From contig CASFWW010000004.1 in the NCBI GenBank assembly GCA_949298505.1, positions 1 through 21,916 of the forward strand: DNA of 21,916 bases. Direction: 5' to 3'. Shown here in pieces: positions 21,775 through 21,916 of the stretch. How positions within the stretch are numbered: position 1 is the first letter of the stretch; each line of letters begins with the position of its first letter. The position numbers were made by a program, and so were the translations under genes. The notes beneath the pieces were generated by a model. That model saw only the letters and a program-made list of their open reading frames with translations, ran no database searches and had not been told where the DNA came from. This DNA comes from Ornithoclostridium sp949298505 (lineage in GTDB: Bacteria > Bacillota > Clostridia > Christensenellales > UBA3700).

Positions 21775-21916
21775 TCAATACGTCTTTACGACAAGTTTTT
21801 TGTGCAGTTCGGGAGATATGGACATGATTATAGCGTCAAGCTCGTCGTCGCCCATATAAGTCGTTCTGCCGCCCTCGTACTGTTTGTCGATCACCTCTTT
21901 GACCCTGATAACAATA
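21775..21916 (-). CDS. C-terminal end of an unrecognised protein, partial at right edge
   Basis: On the minus strand the frame is open from the window edge to TGA at 21777-21775 and gives the last 46 residues. The composition is that of a normal soluble protein: VKEVIDKQYEGG, then YMGDDELDAIIMSISPELH, and the end KLVVKTY. It resembles an alpha-helical C-terminus. I do not recognise the family from this fragment. It lies 32 nt upstream of the -35 of the ATPase-thrC promoter on the same strand, and no terminator hairpin is seen in the gap, so read-through is possible. Confidence 0.7.
   Translation of the reverse strand, partial: IVIRVKEVIDKQYEGGRTTYMGDDELDAIIMSISPELHKKLVVKTY

Noticed and set aside
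1..21916. Mobile elements, CRISPR arrays, tRNA or rRNA genes
   Set aside because: No transposase, integrase, att-like duplication, spaced direct repeats or cloverleaf-like sequence was recognised on either strand.

Overview
The window looks like chromosomal DNA of an anaerobic, low-to-mid GC member of the Bacillota, most like an uncultured clostridial (possibly Christensenellales-type) gut lineage. The evidence is ribonuclease J, TrmR- and TrhP-type tRNA modification genes, a flavodiiron protein, GTP-type PEP carboxykinase, consistently strong GGAGG-like ribosome sites and near-consensus sigma-A promoters. The lineage is an inference. There is no rRNA, tRNA, phage, insertion sequence or CRISPR array. 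Most genes are housekeeping or metabolic, and most gene ends carry an intrinsic terminator.

Layout. (1) At 150-5727, minus strand, six tightly packed genes form one operon read from a TTGACA-N17-TATAAT promoter: RNase J, TrmR-like tRNA methyltransferase, U32/TrhP-like protein, MurG/UgtP-like glycosyltransferase, Dabb-domain protein, cyclophilin. A strong terminator follows at 70-102, and a possible new minus-strand gene begins inside that hairpin. (2) At 5937-7236, a plus-strand membrane zinc-ribbon protein and a minus-strand sugar nucleotidyltransferase converge on a shared hairpin. (3) At 7388-9643, serC-serA encode the first steps of serine synthesis. (4) At 9858-12155, minus strand, lies an MMPL/RND transporter. 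(5) 12156-12479 has no recognised gene, but holds repeats, hairpins and a strong bidirectional terminator. (6) At 12480-14258, minus strand, lies pckG, with a repeated operator-like sequence over its promoter. (7) At 14498-15673, minus strand, lies rtcB. (8) At 15884-17212 lies a lipoprotein-type trypsin/PDZ protease with a short collagen-like stretch. (9) At 17288-19542, a Crp/Fnr-family regulator is divergent from a two-gene unit: a small NrdD-tail-like protein and the flavodiiron protein. (10) At 19766-21685, minus strand, a small P-loop ATPase and thrC are co-transcribed, followed upstream by the 3' end of a further minus-strand gene at the right edge.

How the parts fit. RNase J, TrmR and TrhP tie RNA turnover to wobble uridine (mo5U34) modification. 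PEP carboxykinase, SerA, SerC and ThrC are central carbon and amino-acid metabolism. The best regulatory signal is a Crp/Fnr-geometry palindrome, TGTTG-N6-CAACA, beside the Crp-family gene. It lies about 41-42 bases upstream of the predicted start of the flavodiiron transcript, which suggests local control of an oxygen or NO detoxifying enzyme. I do not see a clearly undescribed multi-gene system. The less explained items are the P-loop ATPase, the 88-residue NrdD-tail-like protein, the operator repeats at pckG and the 12156-12479 gap.
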